Notes: generated by a model not told the origin, from the sequence alone. A DNA stretch of 64,000 nt from Bacillota bacterium (GCA_012735135.1 JAAYHY010000104.1:1-64000), one strand, 5' to 3'; counted from the stretch's first letter, positions 32,551 to 41,678 are shown. Translations and numbers: made by a program.

Positions 32551-33985
32551 CTAATTCTTTATATTCGCTGGGACTTATCCCTTCATGCTTGCGGAAAGCT
32601 TCACTGAAATAGTTTGGATCCGCATAACCCACCGCCGCCGCAACCTGGGAAACCGCAAGCCCGTTTTGGCTTAGCAGTTGCTTGGCTTTATCCATCCGGA
32701 TGGCAATCAGATAACTCTTAAAGGGAACGCCAATTTCTTCTTTAAAGAGACGGCTAAAATAACCGGGGCTGATGTTCAGTTCCCGGGCGACCGTGACAAG
32801 GGAAATATCTTCGGAATAGTGTTCGAGTAGGTAATTAACCGCTTTCGCCACCAATGGTTGCCGGCTCGGAATTCCCGCGCTGATCTGCCCATGAATTTTA
32901 CCCACCAACCATTGGAAATCCCGCTCCAGGTGAGCGACGGAAAACCAAAAGGAAGCCGGTTTGAGAACGGAAGCACCGTTTAACCACAGGCCTTCACTGA
33001 TTCCCACCATCTTCAAGGCGTTGATTAAAGCTTCAACCCATGTCCTCAACACCGGATAGCTATGCTCACTCAAGGCCACCAGCCGGGGGACCATATTATG
33101 CAACATCTCATCAATTTGACCGGTTTCACCCCGGCGCACCAGGTTAACCAACTGTTGTTCCATGGTTACGGGATAGTCATAGCGTTTCTTCCTTCTCTCC
33201 TTTACAGTCTGGGCATATTCGAGGATCCGGGCCGCCGGATAAAAGATCTTATGGTTACAGGCCATCAGCGCCTGTTGGTACAGTTCGGCTAAAGCCCCGG
33301 AACCCCCCAGTCCAAGAACCAACTCTTGGCCGAAACGGCGGACAAAACCCGCGGCAATGCCGGATAATGTCTTCTTGATCTCCGACAGATCATCCTTTAG
33401 GTAAGCAATGACCCGCTCTTCCATTACTTCGACTTTACTCCCCGCCGGTAACTCCGAAGCAAAAAAAGCCGCATAGTCGTCTAACTTGTCACCGGTCTCG
33501 GCAAAACCGGCGACAATAACCGTCGACACACTAAAGCCCAGACAGTCTTGGGCTTTGCGTGTGCGGTCCGTTTCCAGCAAAGGCCAGACCGGTTGGGCGC
33601 CGGCGCTGATCAGGGCGTTATGTTTTTGCAAGGCTTCCCCGATCGTAGCCAGGAGAAGTTTTGGTCTGACCGGTTTGGAAAGGTAATGGTTGATGCCGAA
33701 AGACATCGCTTCCCGGGCGTATTCAAATTCGTTATAAGCAGTAACGATAATAATTTCCGTCCGTAACCGCTGTTTCCGTACATACCTGGCTACTTCAAGC
33801 CCGGATTTTCCCTTTAATCTAATATCCAGGAGGATCAGGTCGGGCTTCCAGACGGCGATCACGTCGATTGCCTCTTCCACGGTTTCTGCCACTTTAACCA
33901 TTGTCTGGCCATAAACCGCAGAAATCTCCGCCTGAAGTTCGTTTCTTTCGTAGGGTTCATCCTCAATAATCAAAATTTTACTCAT
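32543..33985 (-). CDS. YesN-type response regulator with AraC domain
   Basis: 480 residues. The receiver domain (1-125) has IIEDEPYERN, the phospho-Asp in DLILLDIRLKGKSG and the Lys of YLSKPVRPK. A long middle region (about 130-370) without a named domain follows, as is usual for YesN proteins. Two C-terminal AraC helix-turn-helix motifs end it (ISLVTVARELNISPGYFSRLF and LAVSQVAAAVGYADPNYFSEAF). I use the MSKILIIEDE start, which overlaps the kinase stop by eight bases. Its partner is the PocR-histidine kinase encoded just upstream, which is split by a stop codon. The target is unknown. Confidence 0.92.
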   Translation of the reverse strand: MSKILIIEDEPYERNELQAEISAVYGQTMVKVAETVEEAIDVIAVWKPDLILLDIRLKGKSGLEVARYVRKQRLRTEIIIVTAYNEFEYAREAMSFGINHYLSKPVRPKLLLATIGEALQKHNALISAGAQPVWPLLETDRTRKAQDCLGFSVSTVIVAGFAETGDKLDDYAAFFASELPAGSKVEVMEERVIAYLKDDLSEIKKTLSGIAAGFVRRFGQELVLGLGGSGALAELYQQALMACNHKIFYPAARILEYAQTVKERRKKRYDYPVTMEQQLVNLVRRGETGQIDEMLHNMVPRLVALSEHSYPVLRTWVEALINALKMVGISEGLWLNGASVLKPASFWFSVAHLERDFQWLVGKIHGQISAGIPSRQPLVAKAVNYLLEHYSEDISLVTVARELNISPGYFSRLFKEEIGVPFKSYLIAIRMDKAKQLLSQNGLAVSQVAAAVGYADPNYFSEAFRKHEGISPSEYKELVL

Positions 33986-34679
33986 TCTCCGCACCTCGGC
34001 CTAGATTTATGGGTAAAGACAAGGTCACTTCCGTACCACGCCCAGGTCTGCTCTTGATGGAAAAACAATAGCGGTCACCGTAAAACAGATCCAGCCTTGC
34101 TTTGACATTTTTGATCCCCATCCCGCTGGTTTGAACCCGGGAAGGCTCAATTTGCCCGTTTAAAATCTGATCCACCTTCTCCTGGTTCATACCGACGCCA
34201 TTATCGATTATTTTAATGATGACTTCAGCACCGTCCCGCGCCGCAGAAACGTTGATGGAACCTTTTCTTGAAAGGGGCTCCACCCCATGGATCACCGCAT
34301 TCTCGACCAAAGGTTGCAGGGAGAAGACGGGAATCATCGTGTCTTCCACTGCTTTTTCCAGCCAAATTTCGGTTTCCAACTGACCTATATACCGCATCCT
34401 TTGGATCTTTAAGTAACTTTCCAGATGGTGGAATTCTTCCCCAAGGGTACAACTGGAATAAGATGTGGTATAACTGCGCCGTAAAAGATCGGATAAGTTA
34501 TAAATAAGGTCGGCGGTCTGTTCCGCCTTTTCCTTTAAGGCTACCCTCGCCACTAAATTCAGGGTGTTAAAGAGGAAGTGGGGACTGATTTGCGCTTGTA
34601 AAAAACGGAACTGGGTCTCCCGTAAATTCTTCTCCAGCTTGATTTTGTCGGTCAATTGTTTGGCCTGCAATTCACCCAT
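33978..34679 (-). CDS. Histidine kinase module of a split PocR-kinase
   Basis: 233 residues with only the catalytic parts. The His_kinase block is FLQAQISPHFLFNTLNLVARV (phospho-His inside), followed by the ATPase domain SLQPLVENAVIHGVEP, IDNGVGMNQEKV and GMGIKNVKARL. No membrane segment is present. It is in the same reading frame as the PocR gene upstream, separated by one TAG codon and a GAA. If translated alone it would start at ATG 34679, which has only AGGAA two bases upstream, so reinitiation or read-through would be needed. See the finding on the amber codon. Confidence 0.8.
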   Translation of the reverse strand: MGELQAKQLTDKIKLEKNLRETQFRFLQAQISPHFLFNTLNLVARVALKEKAEQTADLIYNLSDLLRRSYTTSYSSCTLGEEFHHLESYLKIQRMRYIGQLETEIWLEKAVEDTMIPVFSLQPLVENAVIHGVEPLSRKGSINVSAARDGAEVIIKIIDNGVGMNQEKVDQILNGQIEPSRVQTSGMGIKNVKARLDLFYGDRYCFSIKSRPGRGTEVTLSLPINLGRGAENE

Positions 34680-34682
34680 TTC

Positions 34683-35192
34683 CTACTGGGTTTCGGTGAT
34701 GGAGATATATTCGGCCAGCAAGGACAGGAACATCATCGTGGTCGCCAGATCCCTTTCGTTCACCACTTTTACCTTTTTCCCATAGGCAATCAGTTTTTTC
34801 GCATCCAGCGCCAGTTCTTTTGCTTTTAACGGCAAAGCCGATAAAAACTTCTTTTTTTCACCCGCCATCAGCATCTGTCCACAGGTGACGCTATAATTGC
34901 ATTTACCATTGATCACAATCGGGATCGTAATCATCGTCAAACCCATATAACATTGGGTTATTCTTGGTTTAAGCTCTTTTTCCGCTTCTTCGCATAAATT
35001 ATTACATTCCATACACTTGGGGCCGCCTTTTTCACTATTAATCACATACTTACAAAACTCGGAGAAAATGTTTAAGTTAAAGGGAAGAACCGATCGCCCT
35101 TGGCTATCCATAAACGAGATCGAATGTCCAGTCACAGAAATAAATGTATGGTTAACCTTTTCCATCATTTTGATAATATTCTGCTGCGACAA
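34683..35192 (-). CDS. PocR-type sensory domain protein, probably N-terminal half of a split kinase
   Basis: 169 residues forming one PocR domain, a cytoplasmic PAS-like ligand sensor with Cys-rich core. Visible are FCKYVINSEKGGPKCMECN (CxxC), ITQCYMGLTMITIPI and YSVTCGQMLM. The family (first known from propanediol regulation) often sits at the N-terminus of a YesM-like histidine kinase. The reading frame continues after the TAG into a coiled-coil linker and the kinase module, a strong hint that this was one protein of about 404 residues. Other genes here also use TAG as an ordinary stop. Confidence 0.8.
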   Translation of the reverse strand: MSQQNIIKMMEKVNHTFISVTGHSISFMDSQGRSVLPFNLNIFSEFCKYVINSEKGGPKCMECNNLCEEAEKELKPRITQCYMGLTMITIPIVINGKCNYSVTCGQMLMAGEKKKFLSALPLKAKELALDAKKLIAYGKKVKVVNERDLATTMMFLSLLAEYISITETQ

Positions 35193-35550
35193 AGCAACCC
35201 CCCCTTATCCGAATGCGCCTTTGGTCCTTATTACCTTTTCTTCGGCCCTTCAAAAATACCTTTAATTGAGGTCTTCTCTTTCTCCCTGTTTAGCCGGGAC
35301 GGCCAAGGATGGGAACAAAGAAAAGATCAACATTGCTCAGCCGGATATTTAAGTATTTTGTGATCATCACGACCTAATCGACGCCCAAGGTAGAGATAGA
35401 GAATCCCCTGAAGAATTTTTAGCGCCTGTTTTGTGCCGGCAGGTGAGACAGAGTAAAACAGCAACCGGCGTTAAGGCCGGTTGCTGTTCGTTAGAATCAC
35501 TCATTTTTCCTGGCAAGGCCGCCTTGGAAGGCCGGAAAGCTTGAAAACCC
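35193..35550. other. Intergenic region with terminator
   Basis: About 360 bases between the PocR gene and the SIMPL gene. It holds the terminator of the SIMPL gene (35457-35488) and an AT-rich stretch that should contain the promoter of the PocR operon, which I could not place. Confidence 0.4.
35457..35488 (-). terminator. Terminator downstream of the SIMPL gene
   Basis: AACAGCAACCGGC and GCCGGTTGCTGTT form a perfect 13-bp stem with a six-base loop. Confidence 0.75.
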
Positions 35551-36264
35551 CTATTTCAAGCCAAAGGTCACATGGGCCGTAACCCGGATCTGTTGCTGCC
35601 GGGTTGAGGTGTCGTGGATCCCGCCCGATTCAACCCGGGTCGAATTGGGTTCGGTGATCTGAAACACACCCGAACGGACCGATACGATCTTGCCGACTTT
35701 CACATCGGTCTGTTCCACCATCTTTTCCGCCCGTTCCCGGGCATTTTTCGTTGCTTCCCCCACCAGTTCCTTTTTGAGTTCATCGATGCCGGAATAAAAA
35801 TATTCCAGATTCGAATTGATCGTTCCTCCGTCCAGGAGTTCCATCGGGTCGAAGGCCATCTTTTCCACCGTATCCACCTGGTCGGTGATGATATAAATCG
35901 TCTGTTGGAAGTGGTATCCCCGGAAGATCCGCGCCTCTGAGGTATAATCGTACTCCTTGTAAACCTGGGCTGGTTTCATCGTCACACAGTCACGCCCGAT
36001 GCCTTTCGTTTCAAGTAAAGCGAAGATCTTTTCCCGGACCGTTTTTAGCCTCTCATAACCGGCGGATAGATTGTCGCCCAAAATATCCTCTTCAATATTG
36101 AGCGTCCATTTCACGGTATCCGCTTCAAAGTTTTGGGAAGCCGCCCCGACCACAGTGATGGTCTGTCCCGGATTCTGCGCCCGGTAAAAATAGGAGCCAA
36201 AGATAACCGCGGAAATGATTAATGAGACCCCAAGGATTAACCCCGCTTTTATTCCGGAATTCAT
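35551..36264 (-). CDS. SIMPL-domain (DUF541) exported or membrane-anchored protein
   Basis: 237 residues. An N-terminal hydrophobic segment (AGLILGVSLIISAVIFGSYFY) acts as anchor or signal. The rest is one SIMPL domain, starting ITVVGAASQNFEADTVKW and containing LKTVREKIFALLETKGI and the C-terminal Lys/Val-rich strands (KVGKIVSVRSGVFQI, IRVTAHVTFGLK). The family forms oligomeric rings in the envelope; its function is poorly known. I start at MNSGIKAG (36264), preceded by GGGGGGAAAC. It appears to be a single-gene unit with its own terminator. Confidence 0.88.
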   Translation of the reverse strand: MNSGIKAGLILGVSLIISAVIFGSYFYRAQNPGQTITVVGAASQNFEADTVKWTLNIEEDILGDNLSAGYERLKTVREKIFALLETKGIGRDCVTMKPAQVYKEYDYTSEARIFRGYHFQQTIYIITDQVDTVEKMAFDPMELLDGGTINSNLEYFYSGIDELKKELVGEATKNARERAEKMVEQTDVKVGKIVSVRSGVFQITEPNSTRVESGGIHDTSTRQQQIRVTAHVTFGLK

Positions 36265-36716
36265 TTTGTTTCCCCCCTCTATAGCCTTAAATTTCCCCCA
36301 TAAAATTTGGAAAACCAACGGTAATCACCATGCCATCCTTTCTAAAAGTACATTATGGGGTTTCTTTTTCCTCTATGCATTTCCTGGGAATCATTTCGCC
36401 AAACCCCCATGCTTATCCTCCAGAGGAAAAGGCAATCCTTGCCACAAGCGATAAGAGGTTTTTCTTGGTAGTCCTCCACCCCATCTCAAAGCCGGATGAA
36501 GAATAATTTTGGTCTCAGGGAACTTTCCGGCAAGTTTAATTAAAATTAATTAAAAATTAAAAGAAGGAAAACAGGGAATAATGGGTTCAAACCTGTATCC
36601 TTCCAGGGGGAAAATGAGGGGGAATAATCAAAACAGATGAACCGGGGGAACCCTTCTCCACCATGAGAAGGAGTGGTCGTGGAAACCCACTAAAAAAAAC
36701 AAAGGAGCGGTTGGAT
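36265..36716. other. Intergenic region before the VUT transporter
   Basis: About 450 bases. Contains a decayed B-like repeat (GGTAGTC-CTCCACC at 36467, then CAAAGCCGGATGAAG) and an AT-only block of TTAATTAAAATTAATTAAAA near 36538. I looked for preQ1 riboswitch signatures, because the next gene is a VUT transporter, and saw none. No convincing gene. Confidence 0.35.
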
Positions 36717-37340
36717 TTGGTAAAAAAAGACTCTCTTCATCTCACTATAATGCTCTCCGTTTTTTACGTGGCCGCACAGATGTTATCGGACATTACCAGT
36801 TTAAAGATTATTTCCTTGTTCGGCTGGAGTATGGACGCGGGGACTTTAATTTATCCAATTACCTTCACCTTGCGGGATCTGGTCCATAAAGTGGCCGGCC
36901 TAAAAGTAGCGCGCCTGCTGATTTTTCTCGCCGCCGGGATCAACCTCTTTATGGCCGGGTTGTTTTGGTTGGTCTCGATTTTGCCGCCGGATCTGTCCGT
37001 CGGGTTACAAACCGAATTTGGGCTGGTTCTATCCCCGGTTTTCCGGATTACGCTTGCTTCCATCGTTGCCGAAGTGGTGGCGGAATTGATTGACGGGCAA
37101 GTCTATGAAATCTGGGTGAAGAAGTTTAAGGACAGTTGGCAATGGGGGCGGGTTTTAGCCTCAAATCTGATCAGTGTGCCGGTGGATTCTTTTATCTTTG
37201 TATGTGTCGCCTTTTCCGGTGTGCTTCCTTTTTCCGTGCTGATCTCTATTTTCACCACCAATGTTCTTTTAAAATTGCTGGTGGCGATCTTGTCGATGCC
37301 GGCCATTTATTTGGTTCGCGGGACCAAACCGGCTTCTTAA
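36717..37340 (+). CDS. VUT-family transporter (YhhQ-like, queuosine-precursor uptake)
   Basis: About 207 residues with five to six membrane helices. The family features are YVAAQMLSDITSLKI, the substrate-motif region IYPITFTLRDLVHKV, IVAEVVAELIDGQVYE and SNLISVPVDSFIF, characteristic of YhhQ/VUT proteins that import queuosine precursors such as preQ0 or preQ1. The start is uncertain: a TTG at 36717 has AAAGGAG nine bases upstream, while the ORF's ATG at 36663 lacks a ribosome site. It stands alone and is followed by its own terminator. Confidence 0.88.
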   Translation: MVKKDSLHLTIMLSVFYVAAQMLSDITSLKIISLFGWSMDAGTLIYPITFTLRDLVHKVAGLKVARLLIFLAAGINLFMAGLFWLVSILPPDLSVGLQTEFGLVLSPVFRITLASIVAEVVAELIDGQVYEIWVKKFKDSWQWGRVLASNLISVPVDSFIFVCVAFSGVLPFSVLISIFTTNVLLKLLVAILSMPAIYLVRGTKPAS

Positions 37341-37437
37341 CCAATTCCGGTCAGACCCTATCTTGGTTGTGGATTATTCCTCCCCTGTTCATTATTACTC
37401 CATCTCTTCACCGGAAACACGACCGTTAATTGCAAAG

Positions 37438-37460
37438 AACCCCCCTGTTGGGGGGTTTTT
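37438..37460 (+). terminator. Terminator between VUT gene and antiporter
   Basis: AACCCCCC-TGTT-GGGGGGTT with a run of five T on the plus strand (and A-rich flank for the convergent gene). Confidence 0.85.
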
Positions 37461-37512
37461 AGGTTATTCGGTTTTTTTCCGTGACCGGTTAATGTTAAAG
37501 CAAGGCCTTTCC

Positions 37513-38697
37513 TTAAACATCCTTGCCGGCGCCCACTTCGCCGGCTTTCGTGATCGCCAATTTAGCAAAGAAGGGACCAATAATTTCATAGATCACCACC
37601 GCGCCTAAGACTACCGTCGTCACCACCTCGGCAATTTCGGCAAAATTCTGTTGCACCATTAAGCTAAGACCAATCGCCACCCCGGCCTGAGGAATCAAGC
37701 CCAACCCCAGATACTTTTGGACGGTGCGCGGCGCGTGACTTAAAACCGCACCTAACCAAGCTCCCAACATCTTCCCTAGCACACGGCTGATAATAAAGAC
37801 AACGCCGATTACCCCTACCTTCTGTAAGACGGCCAACTCCAGATTGGCGCCGGCCAGCACAAAAAAGAGAACATAAATGGGGGTGTCAATCGATTTCACC
37901 AGGGCGAAAAGGCGGCCGCTTTCCTGTGGGAAGAGGTTGACCGCCATACAACCCATAGTCATACAGGTTAACAAGGAAGACAGATGAAGGGCTTCGGCCA
38001 GCCCGGTTAAGCCCAAGATTAAGCCTAGGGTCACCACCAGTTTATCTTCTTGCTCTTTAAAGCGGGAACTGATGAGGAGGAGCAGCCACCCAAAGATGAT
38101 ACCCAGTAAAAGTGAACCGAGGATTTCCCAGAGCGGCGTAGCCACCATCGCCAGTAAACCACCGCTTACTTTCCCCGCCATCACTTTGGCGACGGCCATA
38201 CATAAACCGAAAATAATCAGGCAAAGGGCATCATCAATGGCCACTACGGCCAAAAGGTTCTCCGTCAATGGTCCTTTCGCTTTATACTGGCGAAGCACCA
38301 TAATGGTGGCGGCCGGCGCCGTCGCCGTGGAAATGGCGCCAAAGATTAAAGCCTTATACAGTTCCACCCCGGCGAGCAGGGTCAGGGATAAAGTTACGAA
38401 GAGAAAGGCGCCAATCACCTGAACAACCGCGATCACAACTGAAGTCTTTCCGCATTGCTTCAACTGTTTTAGGGAAAACTCTCCTCCGATTAAAAAGGCG
38501 ATCAGCCCCAAGGCAATAGAATTAACCGGCGTCAACTCGGTGATAAGCTCTGGGGAAACAATCCCAAGCAGGGAGGGGCCGAAAAACAAGCCGGCCACTA
38601 AATAACCGGTTACCGCCGGCAATTTAAGATAGTTAATCAATTTGCCAAACGTAAAGCCTGCCACAAGGATTAAACCGATAAAAAGTACCATCTCCAT
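37513..38697 (-). CDS. Cation/proton antiporter, CPA2 (KefB/NapA-like)
   Basis: 394 residues, about 12 membrane helices. Conserved parts are AVTGYLVAGLFFGPSLLG, the helix-5-like FGAISTATAPAATIMVLRQY and the acidic pair in LLAVVAIDDALCLIIFG, where the neighbouring Asp residues are the transport site. It lacks the C-terminal TrkA domains of KefB. I start at MEMVLFIG (38697), but MVLFIG six bases later is almost as good. It is encoded 62 bases after a PII-like protein gene, which probably regulates it. Na+ or K+ for H+ exchange is expected; the ion is not determined. Confidence 0.9.
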   Translation of the reverse strand: MEMVLFIGLILVAGFTFGKLINYLKLPAVTGYLVAGLFFGPSLLGIVSPELITELTPVNSIALGLIAFLIGGEFSLKQLKQCGKTSVVIAVVQVIGAFLFVTLSLTLLAGVELYKALIFGAISTATAPAATIMVLRQYKAKGPLTENLLAVVAIDDALCLIIFGLCMAVAKVMAGKVSGGLLAMVATPLWEILGSLLLGIIFGWLLLLISSRFKEQEDKLVVTLGLILGLTGLAEALHLSSLLTCMTMGCMAVNLFPQESGRLFALVKSIDTPIYVLFFVLAGANLELAVLQKVGVIGVVFIISRVLGKMLGAWLGAVLSHAPRTVQKYLGLGLIPQAGVAIGLSLMVQQNFAEIAEVVTTVVLGAVVIYEIIGPFFAKLAITKAGEVGAGKDV

Positions 38698-38758
38698 CCT
38701 CTCCGACTCCCGTTTCAAGATTCTTAATTAAGCATTAAGTAAGCATTAGCACCTTACG

Positions 38759-39142
38759 TTAACCATTATCCTGCTCGGATTGGTTTTGAATAAATTTTCT
38801 CCCCAACCCGACCGCTTTGACCACCGGCACCACAAACATCAGACCGGTACAAGCCTCTGCAAAATTATGGAACATAGTCGATAATTTCTCCATCGCCTGG
38901 TTGATCTTCTCCGGATGTTTGGAAAGGGCAAAAATGGTTCGATTATGCGCATGTTCTTTGGTCATCAACCCTTTAAGGCCAAAAAAGATCGGAATATTGG
39001 CGGATAGCACTTTCGCCATGCCCTGGGTCTCGATGACGGTAGCGCCCCGCATTTCACATTCTAAAAGGACCTCCAAAACTTGCTCTGTTTTCTCCGGATC
39101 ATCAACAATAATAAATAAAGCTTGAATCATTTCCTCACTCAT
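38759..39142 (-). CDS. PII-like regulatory protein
   Basis: 127 residues. The ferredoxin-like fold of PII relatives is suggested by IQALFIIVDDPEKTEQVLEVL and a second copy-like segment NRTIFALSKHPEKINQAMEKL, with a loop between them (MAKVLSANIPIFFG). It lacks the Tyr-containing T-loop of true GlnB. A C-terminal extension (FVVPVVKAVGLGRKF) follows. AGGAGGG lies eight bases before the ATG at 39142. Such proteins bind small nucleotides and regulate a transporter encoded beside them, here the cation/proton antiporter on the same transcript. The exact ligand is unknown. Confidence 0.75.
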   Translation of the reverse strand: MSEEMIQALFIIVDDPEKTEQVLEVLLECEMRGATVIETQGMAKVLSANIPIFFGLKGLMTKEHAHNRTIFALSKHPEKINQAMEKLSTMFHNFAEACTGLMFVVPVVKAVGLGRKFIQNQSEQDNG

Positions 39143-39300
39143 CTTTTTACCCTCCTGCACTCCTTATCTTCGCTCCTCTTGCCAAAAAGGCCGAAGTTTT
39201 CGGTCCGAATCCTTCACCACTCAATTCTACTCCTTGCCGTCTTGACAATTCAAGGTCAACTCGTTAAATAAACGGTAAACTATGGCATAGAAATAGATCA

Positions 39301-39334
39301 GAAAAGGAGCCAGCTTTACCGCTGCCTCCTTCTC
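39301..39334 (-). terminator. Terminator after yjbQ
   Basis: On the minus strand GAGAAGGAGGCAGC pairs with GCTGGCTCCTTTTC (one mismatch), starting within ten bases of the yjbQ stop. Confidence 0.65.
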
Positions 39335-39339
39335 TTGTT

Positions 39340-39759
39340 TTATTCCCCGATAATTTTGATTAGCACCTTTTTCCGCCGCTGGCCATCAAACTCGCCATAA
39401 AAGATCTGCTCCCAAGGGCCGAAATCTAATTTACCCCCGGTTACCGCCACCACTACTTCCCTTCCCATAACCTGCCTTTTCAGGTGGGCGTCGCCGTTAT
39501 CTTCCCCGGTGAGGTTGTGGTAATATTGGGAGGTGGGTTCATGGGGAGCGAGCTTTTCCAACCAGTTCCGGAAATCCTGCCATAAACCCCTTTCATGGTC
39601 ATTGATAAAGACACTGGCTGTGATATGCATCGCATTGACCAGGCATAGACCTTCCTTGATTCCGCTTTCCGCCAAGGCGGCTTCAACCTGGTCGGTGATG
39701 TTAATTAGCTCGACCCGCTCTTTGGTCTGGAAAACCAGTTCTTTTCGGTACGACTTCAT
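39340..39759 (-). CDS. YjbQ/UPF0047 family protein
   Basis: 139 residues, full length for the family (secondary thiamine-phosphate synthase enzyme in databases, physiological role unsettled). Conserved residues are [18 protein letters not shown], the His/Asp cluster in [17 protein letters not shown], and [22 protein letters not shown]. The fold is a beta-sandwich trimer with a metal site. Independent transcription unit with terminators on both sides. Confidence 0.92.
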   Translation of the reverse strand: MKSYRKELVFQTKERVELINITDQVEAALAESGIKEGLCLVNAMHITASVFINDHERGLWQDFRNWLEKLAPHEPTSQYYHNLTGEDNGDAHLKRQVMGREVVVAVTGGKLDFGPWEQIFYGEFDGQRRKKVLIKIIGE

Positions 39760-39844
39760 GCGATCACCTCATTTATGATTCTTATCAACAGTATGGTAAT
39801 TCTGCTTTCTTCTCTCCTTCCCTCGTTAGCTTTTCATCCCGCCA

Positions 39845-39868
39845 ATAAAAAATCCGCCCTGGGGGCGG
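39845..39868 (-). terminator. Terminator of the EIIA-end of the GlcNAc operon
   Basis: On the minus strand CCGCCC-CCA-GGGCGG followed by ATTTTTTATT. Confidence 0.85.
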
Positions 39869-39912
39869 TTGACCTGTTCCGATCCGGATCTCCCTAATGA
39901 TTGGTTAACCTT

Positions 39913-40389
39913 TCAGAGCTTTACCTTCATCACCGTCGAACGGGGAGTTACTTTCCCCGGGTAAAGATGGAGTTCTCGCACCGCTTCCATATTGGTGATC
40001 AATAACGGGATCAGAGTCGATTTGGCCTTTTCGGAAATGAGCTTCAAATCAAACTCCATAAGTTTCTCACCGGCTTTTACCTGTTGGTTTGTCCGGACAA
40101 AGCTTTTGAATCCTTCTCCTTGCATCTCCACGGTATCGATGCCAATATGAATCAGAATCTCCAATCCTTCTTTCGTCCGCAAGCCGATGGCATGTTGTGT
40201 CGGGAAGACCTGTACGACTTCACAGTTGACCGGAGCATACAGCACTCCTTCCTCCGGTCTGAAGGCCAAACCATCACCAACCATTTTCCCGGCAAATACC
40301 TCGTCGGGAACTTCCATCAGATCAACGGTATCTCCCTTGACCGGTGCTTTAATTTCCACAATTTTTTCCTTTTTAAAGAGGCCCAGCAC
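39913..40389 (-). CDS. PTS glucose/GlcNAc-family EIIA protein (Crr-like)
   Basis: 158 residues, a stand-alone EIIA domain of the glucose superfamily. The HPr-facing His is in EILIHIGIDTV and the second conserved His in FPTQHAIGLRT. It would accept phosphate from HPr and pass it to an EIIB. The GTG start has GGAGG ten bases upstream. It is the last gene after nagA in a GlcNAc-type unit, but the matching EIICB gene upstream is broken, so it may now serve another permease elsewhere. Confidence 0.93.
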   Translation of the reverse strand: MLGLFKKEKIVEIKAPVKGDTVDLMEVPDEVFAGKMVGDGLAFRPEEGVLYAPVNCEVVQVFPTQHAIGLRTKEGLEILIHIGIDTVEMQGEGFKSFVRTNQQVKAGEKLMEFDLKLISEKAKSTLIPLLITNMEAVRELHLYPGKVTPRSTVMKVKL

Positions 40390-40471
40390 TTTCCAATTTC
40401 CTCCTCAGCCAGCAATATTCGCTTTGCCTGGTTAGTAGTTATTTACTCCTTTGTAGATTTTTCCGCTCCGC

Positions 40472-41611
40472 TCACCGCAGGGGAAAGACTTGTTCCCCGG
40501 CCACATAGGTCATTAATACATGAAAATCTTCATCCCACAAGACCAGATCCGCATCCATACCCGGAGCGATGTTCCCTTTCCGGTTTTCAAGCCGGAGGAT
40601 CCGGGCCGGATTGACGGTAGCCAGCTTGATAACTTCCTCGAAAGGTAGTCCTGTATTCCGCCGGAAATTGGCGAGCGCCCGGTTCATCACTAGCGTACTT
40701 CCGGCTAAGGTGCCATCCGGCAGACGGGCTTGACCGGCTTTAACCTGCACCGCCAGACCGCCCAGGTCATATCTGCCGTCCGCCAAAAGACAAGCCCGCA
40801 TCGCATCGGTAATCAAAACCAGTCTCTCCGGGCCCTTCATTTTTAGGACCAGTTCTTGGACGGCCGGCGCCACGTGAATATTATCGGCGATCAATTCACA
40901 ATCTACCGGTTGTAAAAGAGCCGCCCCGACGGCGCCCGGCTGACGATGGTGGAGAGGGGACATTGCGTTAAACAGGTGGGTAACATGGGTAGCACCGGCA
41001 TTCATCCCTCGGATCATCTCTTCGTAAGTGGCATTGGTATGACCAAGCGAGACCACTACCCCGGCGTCAACCATTTTTTTGATGAACGCTAAAGCCCCTT
41101 CGCTCTCCGGGGCGACCGTAATCAGCCGGATCACTTCCAGATAGGGCTGGAGCCAAGCCCAGTCCGGCGGGATAATATAACGTTCATCATGGGCCCCTTT
41201 ATACTTTACATTGATAAAGGGGCCTTCCAGATTACACCCTAAGATTTGCGCGCCGGGGCCGCAGTCCCCGGCCATGGCCGCCTTAATCCGGCGCAAGGCC
41301 TGTTCGATCCTGGTTTTTTCCATCGTGATCGTGGTGGGCAGAAAAGCAGTGACCCCGGTCGCCACCAAATGACGGGCCATTTCTCTTAAAGCCCGCTCGT
41401 CCTCATCCATCACATCATAACCGGCGCAGCCATGGATGTGAAGGTCAATAAATCCGGCGGACAGAAAGGCGCCGCCCCCGTCGACCACTTCCAAACCGGG
41501 GCCAAGCCGGTTTTCGCCGGTAATTTCCCTGATTCTTTGGTCAAATATTACTCCTTGGTGTTCTTTAATCCCTTCTGCGGTGACTAATTTAATGTTCTTA
41601 ATTGCCTTCAT
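40472..41611 (-). CDS. nagA: N-acetylglucosamine-6-phosphate deacetylase
   Basis: 379 residues from MKAIKNIK. Converts GlcNAc-6-phosphate to glucosamine-6-phosphate and acetate. Amidohydrolase landmarks are FIDLHIHGCAGYDVMD, the metal Glu in LGCNLEGPFIN, VSLGHTNATYEEM, THLFNAMSPLHHR, and the catalytic Asp in LVLITDAMRA. ATG at 41611 with GGGAG nine bases upstream. It follows the TIM-barrel-like gene by about 67 bases. No nagB (deaminase) is in the window, so that step must be encoded elsewhere. Confidence 0.95.
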   Translation of the reverse strand: MKAIKNIKLVTAEGIKEHQGVIFDQRIREITGENRLGPGLEVVDGGGAFLSAGFIDLHIHGCAGYDVMDEDERALREMARHLVATGVTAFLPTTITMEKTRIEQALRRIKAAMAGDCGPGAQILGCNLEGPFINVKYKGAHDERYIIPPDWAWLQPYLEVIRLITVAPESEGALAFIKKMVDAGVVVSLGHTNATYEEMIRGMNAGATHVTHLFNAMSPLHHRQPGAVGAALLQPVDCELIADNIHVAPAVQELVLKMKGPERLVLITDAMRACLLADGRYDLGGLAVQVKAGQARLPDGTLAGSTLVMNRALANFRRNTGLPFEEVIKLATVNPARILRLENRKGNIAPGMDADLVLWDEDFHVLMTYVAGEQVFPLR

Positions 41612-41678
41612 CACACTAAACTCCCTAACTCCACCATGTTGCTTAATGATTTACGAAAACAGGAAAATAAAACTATTT

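Noticed and set aside
36440-36716. preQ1 or similar riboswitch before the VUT transporter
   Set aside because: I could not find the preQ1-I or preQ1-II core; the region instead has an AT block and a decayed B-like repeat.
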